Source of the DNA: Clostridia bacterium
GTDB lineage: Bacteria > Bacillota > Clostridia > Christensenellales > Borkfalkiaceae
NCBI GenBank assembly: GCA_017621155.1
Contig: JAGATP010000057.1
Coordinates: forward strand, 1 to 64,000
Length of the DNA: 64,000 bases
Reading direction: 5' to 3'
A program made the translations under genes and the position numbers. The notes below the pieces were generated by a model, which worked only from the letters and a program-made list of their open reading frames with translations, was not told where the DNA came from and made no database searches. This document shows, piece after piece, positions 29,282 through 39,310 of this stretch. The stretch's first letter is position 1; each line of letters begins with the position of its first letter.

Positions 29282-29348
29282 ACAATTCGGACGAAAAAAA
29301 ACAATTGATATTGACTTTTTTACAAAAAAATGATACAATTCGAATTGT
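29282..29348. promoter_or_regulatory. Cluster of ACAATT elements, possible LytTR or repressor operator
   Basis: ACAATT occurs at 29282, 29301 and 29335; the last is half of a perfect 14-bp palindrome ACAATTCGAATTGT (29335-29348) that covers the -10 and start region of the regulator promoter. Direct repeats upstream of a LytTR operon suggest autoregulation, but the 19-bp period differs from the roughly 21-bp period usual for LytTR sites. Confidence 0.35.
29311..29339 (+). promoter_or_regulatory. Promoter of the module 2 two-component operon
   Basis: TTGACT (29311-29316), 17 bp spacer, TACAAT (29334-29339). Transcription should start just before the ribosome binding site, giving a very short leader. 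Confidence 0.75.
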
Positions 29349-29361
29349 GGAGGGAAATTGC

Positions 29362-30078
29362 ATGAAGACAATACGGATCGCCGTCGTCGAAGACGAATCG
29401 GCAAACGCCCTGCAAATCGAAAAATTCATCGCGCTCTATGCAAAGAACAACAAAATCCCCGTGGAGCTTCTGCTCTTTTCGGACGGAGAGAGCTTTTTAA
29501 AGCACAAGGAGTCCTTCGACGTGGTGTTTATGGACATCGAGCTTCCCGGCATAGACGGGATCACCTGTTCGAAGAACCTTAGAAAACGGGACAAAGGCGT
29601 GCTCATCGTCTTTATCACCAATCTTTCTCAGCTCGCCATTCGCGGCTATGAGGTTTCCGCATTCGACTTTATCGTCAAGCCCGTCCTATACAGCGATTTC
29701 TGCTTCAAGCTGCAACGCGTCTTCGCAGCCCTGCAAAGCACCAACGGCGACGCGAAGCTAAAGCTCGAAAATCGGGAAACGATGGAAATCGTCTCCATTG
29801 CGGAAATCGTCTATGTGGAAATTCTCAACCACAACCTCATCTATCATCTGACAACCCGCGACTTCGTCACGAAGGGTCGGCTTGCCGACGTGGAAGAACA
29901 GCTCAAGCCCTATCACTTTTTAAAGTGCAACCGCTGCTATCTCGTCAATCCCGCGCACATCAAGACAATCAGCGGATTCAATCTCTCTCTGACGACAGCA
30001 AACGTGACCATTTCACGCCCCCAAAAGGCGTCCTTTTTGCGTGAATTCAACGAATATCTTTTAAAGAGCGGCTTATAA
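29362..30078 (+). CDS. LytTR-family response regulator, module 2
   Basis: The 238-residue regulator has a receiver domain (Asp58 in VFMDIELPGIDG, Lys in DFIVKPVLYS) and a LytTR DNA-binding domain (about 140-236; IAEIVYVEILNHNLIYH and FLKCNRCYLVNPAHIKTI). It is the same class as the module 1 regulator at 24063-24782. GGAGGG lies 6 bases before the chosen ATG, where the receiver begins. Its stop overlaps the kinase start (TAATG). Confidence 0.88.
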   Translation: MKTIRIAVVEDESANALQIEKFIALYAKNNKIPVELLLFSDGESFLKHKESFDVVFMDIELPGIDGITCSKNLRKRDKGVLIVFITNLSQLAIRGYEVSAFDFIVKPVLYSDFCFKLQRVFAALQSTNGDAKLKLENRETMEIVSIAEIVYVEILNHNLIYHLTTRDFVTKGRLADVEEQLKPYHFLKCNRCYLVNPAHIKTISGFNLSLTTANVTISRPQKASFLREFNEYLLKSGL

Positions 30079-31394
30079 TGGATTCCTATCTCTTTTATTT
30101 TCGCATTTACGGCGAACACACCTTCCATCTTTTCCTTCTCACCCTTCTTTTGTGCCTGCACTACCCGAAAAGAGAAAAACTTCCCCTGCGGCTCGCCTGT
30201 TCTCTTCTCCTTACTCTTTTTTCCGTCGCGCTTGCAGCGCTCTTGCACAGTCTGCAAGCCTCTTTCGGATTCGGAGGGTATTACGGAACAATTCTCACCT
30301 CCTTTATCGGCTATTTGATCCCCATACTCTCCCTCTTCTTTTCCTTCTCCCTTTGCCTGCTCCGATCGGAAAAGCTCATTCTCTTCAACCTCTGCACCGC
30401 CTTCGCCATTCGCCAGATCGGCGAAGAAGTCTGCGCCCTGTCCGCTTTTTTCATTCCCTCGCTCGAACTCGGCACTCCCGCCTTTTCGAATTACCGCTAT
30501 TTGCTCCTCGTCCTTACTTCTTTTCTCTCTTATTTTATCGTCATCCGCAAGGTCAACGTCAAGACCAAGTCGACGGAGGTCAACGACAAGGCGCTTATCG
30601 TTTCCATCGTCGGCGTCCTCGCCTGCATTCTCTTTTCCCAAGTACAATACCAGCACATCACGGAACACGACGCACTCAACAGAATCGGAGAGGCAAGCCA
30701 GATTCTAATCGACCTGTTTATTTTCATCCTGCGGCTCGGTATTCTCGAACGCAACATCTTGATCGACGAGAGCTTTTTGTTGCAGCAAAGCTGGGTGGAA
30801 AAGGAAAAACAGCTCAAGCTGTTTAAGGAAAATCTCGACGACATCAACATCAAGTATCACGACCTGAAAAAGATTCTCTCCACCATTAAGGAACAGTCGG
30901 GCATCGTCCCCAAAGAGCTCGTGGACGAGCTCGAACATTCCGTCGCCGTGCACGAATCGTACGTCGATACCGGAAACACGACGCTGGACGTGATTTTAAC
31001 GCAGTACACGATCAAAAGTCAGGCAAATTCCATCCGTTTTTCCTGCATTGCCGACGGAAAATGCGTCTCCTTCCTCTCCCCGACCGACCTCATCGCCCTC
31101 ATCTCCAACCTCCTCGACAACGCCTTCGAGGCAGTCCTTCCCCTTGCGGAGAACGAACGCTCCGTCGGATTCATTCTGCAAGAGACGAGGGGCGTCGTCA
31201 CCCTGCACACCGAAAATAACTATGGAAGCGAAATCGTTCTCGAAAAGGGAGAAATCCTCTCGAGCAAGGCGGACAAGCGCTATCACGGCTTCGGCATGAA
31301 GAGCATCAAGCGAATTGTGGAAAAATACGGCGGCGCGTTCAGCGTGGACACCGAACATCACGTTTTCAAGGTCAATATCCTCTTTCACCTGTAA
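30078..31394 (+). CDS. GHKL-type sensor histidine kinase (AgrC-like), module 2
   Basis: The 438-residue kinase has six to seven N-terminal transmembrane helices (residues 1-225), a phosphoacceptor segment DINIKYHDLKKILSTI, an N-box LISNLLDNAFEAVLP and a G-box RYHGFGMKSIKRIVEKYGG. The ATPase domain is very like that of the module 1 kinase, while the membrane part has diverged, as expected if the two sense different ligands. It is the partner of the LytTR regulator just upstream and is divergent from the GH3-2 operon. No pheromone precursor gene is visible. Confidence 0.86.
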   Translation: MDSYLFYFRIYGEHTFHLFLLTLLLCLHYPKREKLPLRLACSLLLTLFSVALAALLHSLQASFGFGGYYGTILTSFIGYLIPILSLFFSFSLCLLRSEKLILFNLCTAFAIRQIGEEVCALSAFFIPSLELGTPAFSNYRYLLLVLTSFLSYFIVIRKVNVKTKSTEVNDKALIVSIVGVLACILFSQVQYQHITEHDALNRIGEASQILIDLFIFILRLGILERNILIDESFLLQQSWVEKEKQLKLFKENLDDINIKYHDLKKILSTIKEQSGIVPKELVDELEHSVAVHESYVDTGNTTLDVILTQYTIKSQANSIRFSCIADGKCVSFLSPTDLIALISNLLDNAFEAVLPLAENERSVGFILQETRGVVTLHTENNYGSEIVLEKGEILSSKADKRYHGFGMKSIKRIVEKYGGAFSVDTEHHVFKVNILFHL

Positions 31395-31405
31395 AATGAG
31401 CGCAC

Positions 31406-31441
31406 AAAAGGGCGGCTGCAAAGAATTGCAGCCGCCCTTTT
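31406..31441. terminator. Bidirectional terminator between kinase 2 and the lipase gene
   Basis: 16-bp perfect stem (AAAAGGGCGGCTGCAA / TTGCAGCCGCCCTTTT) with an AGAA loop. A- and T-rich ends allow it to work for both convergent transcripts. Confidence 0.88.
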
Positions 31442-31457
31442 ATGGATACGTTATTCC

Positions 31458-33626
31458 TTAAAATCTGCGTTTTCTGCCGAGGACGACGCCCGCGCCGATC
31501 GCGCCGATGCCGATGACGCCCGCGCCTGCAGCAGCCACCCAAATTACCCAGGCATAGGGATCGGGAGGATAAGGCACTTCCCTTTCCCCTTCGATTTGCC
31601 CGACAAATCCGCTCATTTCGCCGTGAATGCCGACGATTTTGTAGACAAAGCGGACGGAATCCTCTCCCGGTTCGGCGGTATAGGTGAGCTCATAATCTTC
31701 GCCCAAGACGAGCGTCTCACCCTCCCAGACGAGGGTAAAGCAGGACGAATCATAAGAGGAAACGTCGCGCTCAATGGCAATTTCCACTTCCGCAAAGTCG
31801 ATGACCTTGAAGGAATAGGAATCGCCGCACCGCGAACAGGAGTGCAGTTCATAGCGCTCGTCCGGCTGATCGGCGGCAAGCACGTAGTTGTGACCGAGCT
31901 TGGTGCTCTCCTTTGTACGCGTGGATACTTCTCCGCAGTAGCAGACCGCCTTTTCCGTGCCGTCTTCGGTGCAGGTCGCGTCGTTCTGATAGACGTATTG
32001 AAAAACGTGCTCGTGCGCGGCAATCTCAAAGAAAGCTTCCTTCCTGCCCGTAAAGTCGCCGAGGCCCTTGATGACGAGGGACGCCGTTCCCGCTTTGTCA
32101 TTGTCCGTAAACGAGACGGTATAATCGACGTTTTCCTCAAGCGTCTCCCCTTGAAAGACGACGGTGAAGGAGGGCGTAACGGGCTTTCCGAGGTATTCGA
32201 AGCCCTTTTCGGGCGTTTCTATGGTAAGCTGCGCATAGGAAATGTCTTTACCGACGATACGAGATTCTCCGCAGCGAGAGCAGACCTCGATGAGATACCC
32301 CTCTTCAGAGGTGTGATCGTAAGAAAAGTTGTGTCCGAGCGCAGAACCCTCGTCGACGACGGTATCCGAAGCGCCGTCGTAGCAATGCGCCGTCTTCGTT
32401 CCGTCCTCGGTGCAGGTCGCGTCGCCGTTGGAAACGTAATCGTCAAACTCGTGCACGTGGGGATACATCGCGTCCGTATAGGTGAGATAGTTGATCTGCG
32501 AATGCCCCTGTACGATGGCAGCCTGATTCTCGACAAAATACATGATCGTGTAGATCATATCCCGATGGGTGATGGCGTAGTAGCCGAGATCGCCGATGAG
32601 GTCGGCTGCGGTAAAGTCCGCCGCCCCGATCAGGTAAGGCACCAAGTACGTCGTCATGATATCGACGGGGGCGAGGTTCGTGCCGAAGGTGGTATCCTTC
32701 TTGTAATAATCCGCCTGCGTGGGACACCAGGAAGAGAGGTTAGTAGAAAACTCTTGCACGTTTCCAAGGCCCGCAAAGGCGACCTCCGTCTTCGAAGTGA
32801 AGAGGGCGTTTGCCTCTTCATTCAGCGCTTCGTCGTATGTATGCGTCGTGCCGTGGCGGGAAAATCCCCAGCTCTCCAGAGGAAGCGCGGTGATGACGTC
32901 TCCCGCGTAATTGTAGTTGAAGATGTTGGGATAGGCGACGGGCTGTTTGGTCGTCGCAGGAACGGCAAAGTTGTACACGAAGGTATGCTCGGGCGTAACA
33001 AATTCCGCATGTTCGTTGACGGTTGCGCCGAGGAGATTTGCCACCGCGCCGCCGCGGGAATGTCCCGTAATCCAGACCTTATTGTGCTCCTTTTTTTCGC
33101 TGCCGATGACCTCGCTCAGTTTGGCAAACACTTCCTGTGCCGCAGTATCGAATCCGCGGTGCACCTCGCCTTCGCCGATGTTAAAGTTAGACTGCCACTG
33201 CATATCGCCGGCAGTCCCGCGGAGGAAGACGCCGTAGAGGGTATCTTCTCCGATCTCTCTGCTGGCAATGGTATACGTCACGAAGTCGCAATCTCCGCTC
33301 GTGGCGACGCGGTCGTAATTGACCTGCTCCACCACCGTAAAGCCGATGGAAGAAAGCACTTTTTCCATCTCCTCCGCCGACGAATAGACCTCGGCGGACA
33401 TCGCCATCGAGAGCTTGGCGATTCTTCCGTCCTCCCCGTTTTGGGAGAACCAATCGTCGTTATAGACGCCCTCGTAAGAAAGCACCTTCGAGGAAACGGC
33501 ATCGGCGTATTGCACCGTATAAGCTACCGTATCCGCCACCGCCGCGTCGGCAATCGGCGCGGGAAGGCAAAGAGAAAAAGCCAAAGCGCCCGAAACGAGA
33601 ACGCCAAACCATCTCTTTCCTTTCAT
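31458..33626 (-). CDS. Secreted, cell-anchored class 3 lipase with C-terminal Cys-containing repeats
   Basis: The 722-residue protein has a signal peptide (MKGKRWFGVLVSGALAFSLC onward, cleaved near PIADAAVA). A class 3 lipase domain (about 60-360) follows, with catalytic Ser190 in WITGHSRGGAVANL and a likely Asp in YAGDVITALP. The C-terminal half has two copies of a repeat (F-x-Y-V-x-N-DATCTEDGT-x-x-A-x-C-Y, followed by LGHN and C-S-R-C-G). The end is a transmembrane helix plus RKRRF, a membrane-anchor pattern without an LPXTG motif. It probably hydrolyses glycerolipids outside the cell. Longer upstream readings run through tsaD and are not used; the ATG has AAAGGAGGG before it. It lies 11 bp after tsaD. 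Confidence 0.85.
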   Translation of the reverse strand: MKGKRWFGVLVSGALAFSLCLPAPIADAAVADTVAYTVQYADAVSSKVLSYEGVYNDDWFSQNGEDGRIAKLSMAMSAEVYSSAEEMEKVLSSIGFTVVEQVNYDRVATSGDCDFVTYTIASREIGEDTLYGVFLRGTAGDMQWQSNFNIGEGEVHRGFDTAAQEVFAKLSEVIGSEKKEHNKVWITGHSRGGAVANLLGATVNEHAEFVTPEHTFVYNFAVPATTKQPVAYPNIFNYNYAGDVITALPLESWGFSRHGTTHTYDEALNEEANALFTSKTEVAFAGLGNVQEFSTNLSSWCPTQADYYKKDTTFGTNLAPVDIMTTYLVPYLIGAADFTAADLIGDLGYYAITHRDMIYTIMYFVENQAAIVQGHSQINYLTYTDAMYPHVHEFDDYVSNGDATCTEDGTKTAHCYDGASDTVVDEGSALGHNFSYDHTSEEGYLIEVCSRCGESRIVGKDISYAQLTIETPEKGFEYLGKPVTPSFTVVFQGETLEENVDYTVSFTDNDKAGTASLVIKGLGDFTGRKEAFFEIAAHEHVFQYVYQNDATCTEDGTEKAVCYCGEVSTRTKESTKLGHNYVLAADQPDERYELHSCSRCGDSYSFKVIDFAEVEIAIERDVSSYDSSCFTLVWEGETLVLGEDYELTYTAEPGEDSVRFVYKIVGIHGEMSGFVGQIEGEREVPYPPDPYAWVIWVAAAGAGVIGIGAIGAGVVLGRKRRF

Positions 33627-33637
33627 AATACCCTCCT

Positions 33638-34668
33638 TTATCGCAGGGGAATCGCCGCCCTCGCATTGACCGAAAGGGGCGAAAAATTTCCTGCCTGATA
33701 TTGAATGCGCCCTTCCGAAGCGATCATTGCGGCGTTGTCCGTACAATATTTCTTTTCGGGTAGGACGAGTTTGAGACCTGCCTTTTGACAGGCGGCTGCG
33801 AGTTTTTCTCTCAAGTATCCGTTGGCGACGACACCGCCTCCCGCCGTGACGGCGGAAACGCCCTTTTGCAGGGCGGCTTGCACCGTCTTTTCGACGAGAA
33901 CGTCGAGCGCCGCGCTCTGGAAGGAAGCCGCTACGTCCGCTTTGGGGACGGCTTCCCCTTTTTGTTCTTTGGTATGACAGTAATTGATGACGGCGGTTTT
34001 GAGCCCGCTGTAAGAAAAGCGCATTTCGCTTCCCTTGCACATCTTCGGAAAGGGAATGCAGGGCGTTCCCTCTTTTGCGAGCCGTTCGATGTTCGGCCCA
34101 CCGGGATAGGGAAGTCCCAACACTCTCGCGCACTTGTCGAACGCCTCTCCCGCCGCGTCGTCTAAGGTAGAGCCGAGCAGCTCGAACTCCGTCTCCGTCT
34201 TGGTGAAGAGAACCGCCGTATGCCCTCCGCTCGCGAGCAAGGAGACGAAGGGAGGCTTCAGCGTTTCGTCGTCGAGATACGCCGCCGCAAGGTGTCCCCG
34301 CACGTGGTTGACCGCCAAAAGAGGAATTTTGAGGGTATAGGCAAAGGACTTCGCAAAGGAAAGTCCCACCAAAAGAGAGCCGAGCAAACCCGCCCCGTAG
34401 GTGACGGCAACGGCGTCCAGCTCTTCCTTTTTCACCCCCGCGCGCGAAAGCGCCCTCTCTACCACTTCATCAATGGCGATGACGTGAACGCGGGAAGCGA
34501 TTTCGGGGACGACCCCGCCATAAATCGCCTGTGTGGAAGCGGAGGAAATAATTTCGTTGGACAAAAGCTCCCTCCCGCGAATGACGGCTGCCGCCGTCTC
34601 GTCGCAAGAGCTTTCAATGCCCAAAATGAGGGGATTCTCTTTGCCCGTTTGTCTTTGAATGTAGTCCA

Positions 34669-34669
<1 letters not shown>
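33638..34669 (-). CDS. tsaD: tRNA N6-adenosine threonylcarbamoyltransferase TsaD
   Basis: The 343-residue protein transfers threonylcarbamoyl to A37 of ANN-decoding tRNAs together with TsaB and TsaE, which are not in this window. It has the opening LILGIESSCDETAAAVI, the metal-binding HxxxH in VNHVRGHLAAAYL, the substrate loop LLASGGHTAV and the late metal Asp in YCTDNAAMIA. The length is typical. Its ATG overlaps the prfB stop by one base (TAATG), so prfB, tsaD and the lipase gene form one operon. Confidence 0.97.
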
Positions 34670-35766
<1,097 letters not shown>

Positions 35767-35860
35767 AATTTTCTCCATTTCCCGCTTGCGCGGAAAAAAC
35801 CGATTGGGCGCAACCGTCTACGTAAACAGACGATAAAACGCCATTTTTACCATTACCGTC

Positions 35861-35890
35861 ATTATAATGGATTTTACCGCAAAATGTCAA
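35861..35890 (-). promoter_or_regulatory. Promoter of prfB-tsaD-lipase operon
   Basis: TTGACA (35885-35890), 18 bp spacer, TATAAT (35861-35866) on the minus strand, with a leader of roughly 90 nt. Confidence 0.75.
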
Positions 35891-35936
35891 GTAAAACGCC
35901 TTTGAAATTGCAATCGACTTTTGATTCCGCGAAAAT

Positions 35937-35960
35937 GCCCGTACAGCGAACCGTACGGGC
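35937..35960 (-). terminator. Probable terminator of secA
   Basis: Stem GCCCGTAC / GTACGGGC with an 8-nt loop, followed on the minus strand by ATTTTC, about 35 bp after the secA stop. The T run is short, so efficiency may be modest. Confidence 0.6.
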
Positions 35961-35996
35961 AAATTTTTCGATGGATGCTCGGATTTCGTCTGAAAA

Positions 35997-38987
35997 TCAG
36001 ACTTTTCCGTGGCAATTTTTGTACTTAAGACCGCTTCCGCAAGGGCAGGGATCGTTGGGCCCGGGCGCCTTTTTCTTGGCGATCGTGGGCTGCGAGCCGT
36101 CCGCATTCGTGCGAAGGGCACCCAAATTGACGGCGGGAGCGGGCATATCCTCGATGTCCGCCTTGCCGAGCGCCTCTGCGGGCTTCCCCGCTACGGGTGC
36201 GGGCTGTTCCGCAGCGGGAGCGGGCTTGGGAGGCATATAAATTCCCGCTTCGGCGGCGCTGACCGTCTGAATGAGCGGTCTTCTCTTGGGTGCGGTCTGA
36301 ATGCCGGCGTCTGCCGCCTTGACCGTCTGAATGCGGGGAGCGCGATGAACGGACTGCTCTCTGATTCTCGACTTCAACAGGACGGAAATGGTGGTCGTCT
36401 GAATGCGCTCGACCATCTCGTCGAACATCTCGAAGCCCTCCTGCTTATAGGCGATGACAGGGTCGGTCTGCGCATAGGCGCGGAGTCCGATTCCCTTTCT
36501 CAGCTGATCCATGGCGTCGATGTGATCGATCCAGTTTCTGTCAACCGTCATGAGAAGCACTCTTCTCTCGATGTCGCCGAAGTCGATGTGATATTTTTCC
36601 TTGATCTCGACGATCTTCTTCTCGTACTGCTCGGTGGTGAGCTTGACGATCTTGTCGATCGCGGTGTTGTAATCCCAGCGCGCGAGCCGTTCGGGAGTCA
36701 CATAGTTTGTCCCCTCTTCGACGAGGCGCTGCTCGATCGCCTTGTTGAGATCGTCCGCATTCCAAAGCTCGGGCATGACCTCGACGTTGACCGCCCTTCT
36801 CACGACGTCCGTGACGTAATCGGGGATATACTTTAAGACCTGATCGTGAACGTTCTCGCCCTTTAAGACCTTGAGTCGCTCGGCGTACATGATCTCACGC
36901 TGTTTGTTCATGACGTCGTCGTACTGAAGGACGTTTTTACGAATACCGAAGTTTCTGCCCTCGATGGACTTTTGGGCGTTCTCAATGCCGCGGGAGAGCA
37001 TTTTGGATTGCAGACACTGATCGGAATCCATCTTGAACGCATCGTAAATGCTCTTCATCTTCTCGCCGCCGAAGCGAAGAACGAGATCGTCCTCGAGAGA
37101 GAGGAAGAACACGGAGTAGCCGGGGTCGCCCTGACGTCCCGCACGGCCGCGGAGCTGATTGTCGATACGGCGGGACTCGTGCCGCTCCGTACCGAGAATG
37201 CAGAGTCCGCCGACGGCAATGACCTTTTCCTTCTCGGCGTCCGTCTCGACCTTGTAATCGCGATAGAGCTTCTGATAGCGCTGACGAATGGCTTCCGCCT
37301 CGGGGGGAAGCTCCGCGTAAGAGGTCGCCTGCTCGATGAGCTCGTGGGAGACCTGCTCCTCTCTGAGCCGCTTTTTCGCGAGGTATTCCGCGTTGCCGCC
37401 GAGCAGAATATCCGTACCACGACCTGCCATGTTGGTGGCAATGGTGACGGCGCCGAATCTGCCCGCCTGCGCGACGATCTCCGCCTCGCGCTCGTGGTTT
37501 TTCGCGTTGAGGATGTTGTGCTTGACGCCGTTTCTGCGGAGCAACCTCGAAATTTCCTCCGACTTTTCGACGGAAGAAGTACCGACCAGAATGGGTTGTC
37601 CCGTGGCGTGCCGCTCGACGATTTCGCGGACGATCGCCTTTTTCTTGCCCTCGATGGTAGAATAAATCATATCGGGGCAGTCGATACGCTGAATGGGCTT
37701 GTTGGTGGGAATTTCGATGACGTCGAGGGAGTAAATCGTTCTGAACTCCGCCTCTTCCGTCTTTGCCGTACCCGTCATGCCCGAAAGCTTTTTATAGAGT
37801 CGGAAGAAGTTCTGGAAGGTAATGGTCGCATACGTCTTGTTCTCGTTGCGAACCTCCAGGCCCTCCTTTGCCTCGATTGCCTGATGCAGTCCGTCCGAAT
37901 AGCGACGGCCGATCATGAGTCTGCCCGTAAATTCGTCGACGATGATGATTTCTCCGTCCTTGACGATGTACTCTTCGCCGAGGTGGAAGATCTTGTGCGC
38001 CTTCAACGCCTGCTGAATGTGGTGGCTCATGGAAGCGTTTTCGATGTCGGCGATGTTCTTGATGCCGAAGAACTTCTCCGCCTTCTTCGCACCGCTCTCG
38101 GTGAGCTCGACCGTCTTTTCCTTGCGCTCGATGACGTAATCCCAGTCGTGCTCCTCGGCGGCGGCGAGCTTTCTCCTGCCCGCCTCTTCCTTCGTCCTCT
38201 TCTGTCTCGCCTTTGCTTCTTCCTCTTCTTCGAGCTCGTCGTCAAACCCGCCCTGCAAGGTGCGGACGAACTTGTCCACCTTGGCATACAGATCGGAAGA
38301 CTTTTCGCCCTGACCGGAAATGATGAGGGGCGTTCTCGCCTCGTCGACCAGAATGGAGTCGACCTCGTCGACGATGGCAAACGTCAGATCGCGCTGCACC
38401 ATCTGTCTCAAATCCGTCTTTAAGTTGTCCTTCAGATAGTCGAAGCCGAGCTCGTTGTTGGTGGCGTAAACGACGTCGCACTGATAAGCGGCGCGCTTTT
38501 CGTCGTCGTTCTGTCCGGGAACGATGATGCCGACGGTCAAGCCCATGAACTTGTGAACTTTTCCCATCCACTCCGCGTCGCGGCGAACGAGGTAATCGTT
38601 GACGGTGACGACGTGAACGCTGTTGCCCGTCAAGGCATTCAGATAGGCGGGAAGGGTGGAAACGAGGGTTTTACCTTCACCGGTACGCATTTCCGCAATG
38701 CGCCCCTGATGCAAGCAGATACCGCCGATGATCTGAACGTGGAAGTGCTTCATGCCGATGACGCGCCAGCTCGCCTCTCTGAACGCCGCAAATGCGTCGT
38801 ACAGAATGTCGTCGAGCGTTTCGCCGTTTTTCAGGCGTTCCTTCAAGACGTTCGTCTGATTTTTGAGCTCGTCGTCGCTCATCGCCTGATAGACGGGCTC
38901 CAATGCTTCGACCTTGAGCGCCATTTTATCGAGCTTTTTAAGCGCTGCGCGGCCGTCGCTGCCGAGAAGATAACTGATCAGTCCCAT
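35997..38987 (-). CDS. secA: Preprotein translocase motor SecA
   Basis: The 996-residue ATPase drives Sec-dependent export at the membrane. It has Walker A in MRTGEGKTLV, the helicase motif DEVDSILVDEARTPLIISG, and NMAGRGTDI. The C-terminal SEC-C zinc motif PCPCGSGLKYKNCHG binds SecB or ribosomes. A charged insertion in NBD1 (about residues 245-280, including EEEEEAKARQKRTKEEAG) and a proline/alanine-rich linker before the zinc motif lengthen it beyond B. subtilis SecA (841). The linker contains a duplicated IQTV-x-AA-(D/E)-AGI unit. I start it at the ATG with GGAG 7 bases upstream; longer readings lack a ribosome binding site. Confidence 0.97.
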   Translation of the reverse strand: MGLISYLLGSDGRAALKKLDKMALKVEALEPVYQAMSDDELKNQTNVLKERLKNGETLDDILYDAFAAFREASWRVIGMKHFHVQIIGGICLHQGRIAEMRTGEGKTLVSTLPAYLNALTGNSVHVVTVNDYLVRRDAEWMGKVHKFMGLTVGIIVPGQNDDEKRAAYQCDVVYATNNELGFDYLKDNLKTDLRQMVQRDLTFAIVDEVDSILVDEARTPLIISGQGEKSSDLYAKVDKFVRTLQGGFDDELEEEEEAKARQKRTKEEAGRRKLAAAEEHDWDYVIERKEKTVELTESGAKKAEKFFGIKNIADIENASMSHHIQQALKAHKIFHLGEEYIVKDGEIIIVDEFTGRLMIGRRYSDGLHQAIEAKEGLEVRNENKTYATITFQNFFRLYKKLSGMTGTAKTEEAEFRTIYSLDVIEIPTNKPIQRIDCPDMIYSTIEGKKKAIVREIVERHATGQPILVGTSSVEKSEEISRLLRRNGVKHNILNAKNHEREAEIVAQAGRFGAVTIATNMAGRGTDILLGGNAEYLAKKRLREEQVSHELIEQATSYAELPPEAEAIRQRYQKLYRDYKVETDAEKEKVIAVGGLCILGTERHESRRIDNQLRGRAGRQGDPGYSVFFLSLEDDLVLRFGGEKMKSIYDAFKMDSDQCLQSKMLSRGIENAQKSIEGRNFGIRKNVLQYDDVMNKQREIMYAERLKVLKGENVHDQVLKYIPDYVTDVVRRAVNVEVMPELWNADDLNKAIEQRLVEEGTNYVTPERLARWDYNTAIDKIVKLTTEQYEKKIVEIKEKYHIDFGDIERRVLLMTVDRNWIDHIDAMDQLRKGIGLRAYAQTDPVIAYKQEGFEMFDEMVERIQTTTISVLLKSRIREQSVHRAPRIQTVKAADAGIQTAPKRRPLIQTVSAAEAGIYMPPKPAPAAEQPAPVAGKPAEALGKADIEDMPAPAVNLGALRTNADGSQPTIAKKKAPGPNDPCPCGSGLKYKNCHGKV

Positions 38988-39060
38988 AATTACTCCATTG
39001 AAATTTCTATTTGACAAATTGCCAAGAGTGCTTTCTACCACACTACTATTTCAGCTTATT

Positions 39061-39088
39061 ATTGTACACCATTTTTCTCAAAACGCAA
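39061..39088 (-). promoter_or_regulatory. Likely promoter of secA
   Basis: TACAAT (39061-39066) with TTGCGT (39083-39088) 16 bp upstream on the minus strand. The 320-bp gap 38988-39310 holds only this and the divergent DUF308 promoter; I see no gene or riboswitch in it. Confidence 0.45.
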
Positions 39089-39255
39089 AGTATTTTAAAG
39101 GGTTTTTAGAAAATTTTTCAAATTTCCCCGATCAAAGAATTTACCCTTCTTTTCTCTCTTTTCCCGAGCAAAGCGGGAGAAAGTCTCCTTCCACCCCTTT
39201 TTCTCTCCGTAAAATAGAGTTTTTTGGCATTTTTTTACGAAAAACGGCTTACAGG

Positions 39256-39284
39256 TTGACTTTTTGGGACAAAGCGACTATAAT
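39256..39284 (+). promoter_or_regulatory. Promoter of the DUF308 / BirA-like operon
   Basis: TTGACT (39256-39261), 17 bp spacer, perfect TATAAT (39279-39284), about 27 bp before the start codon. Confidence 0.8.
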
Positions 39285-39310
39285 AATAAAAAAACAAAGA
39301 GGTATTCCCC

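Noticed and set aside
22780-31394. agr-type quorum-sensing locus
   Set aside because: AgrC/AgrA-like kinases and regulators are present, but no AgrB protease or AgrD peptide gene is found on either strand nearby.
32200-32450. Zinc ribbon or rubredoxin-like domains in the lipase tail
   Set aside because: CSRCG pairs occur, but the spacing of the other cysteines varies and the pattern matches extracellular repeat units better than a metal site.
31458-34133. Reading the lipase as an 891-residue protein starting inside tsaD
   Set aside because: The extra N-terminal part is tsaD DNA in another frame; a proper signal peptide and AAAGGAGGG site mark the start at 33626.
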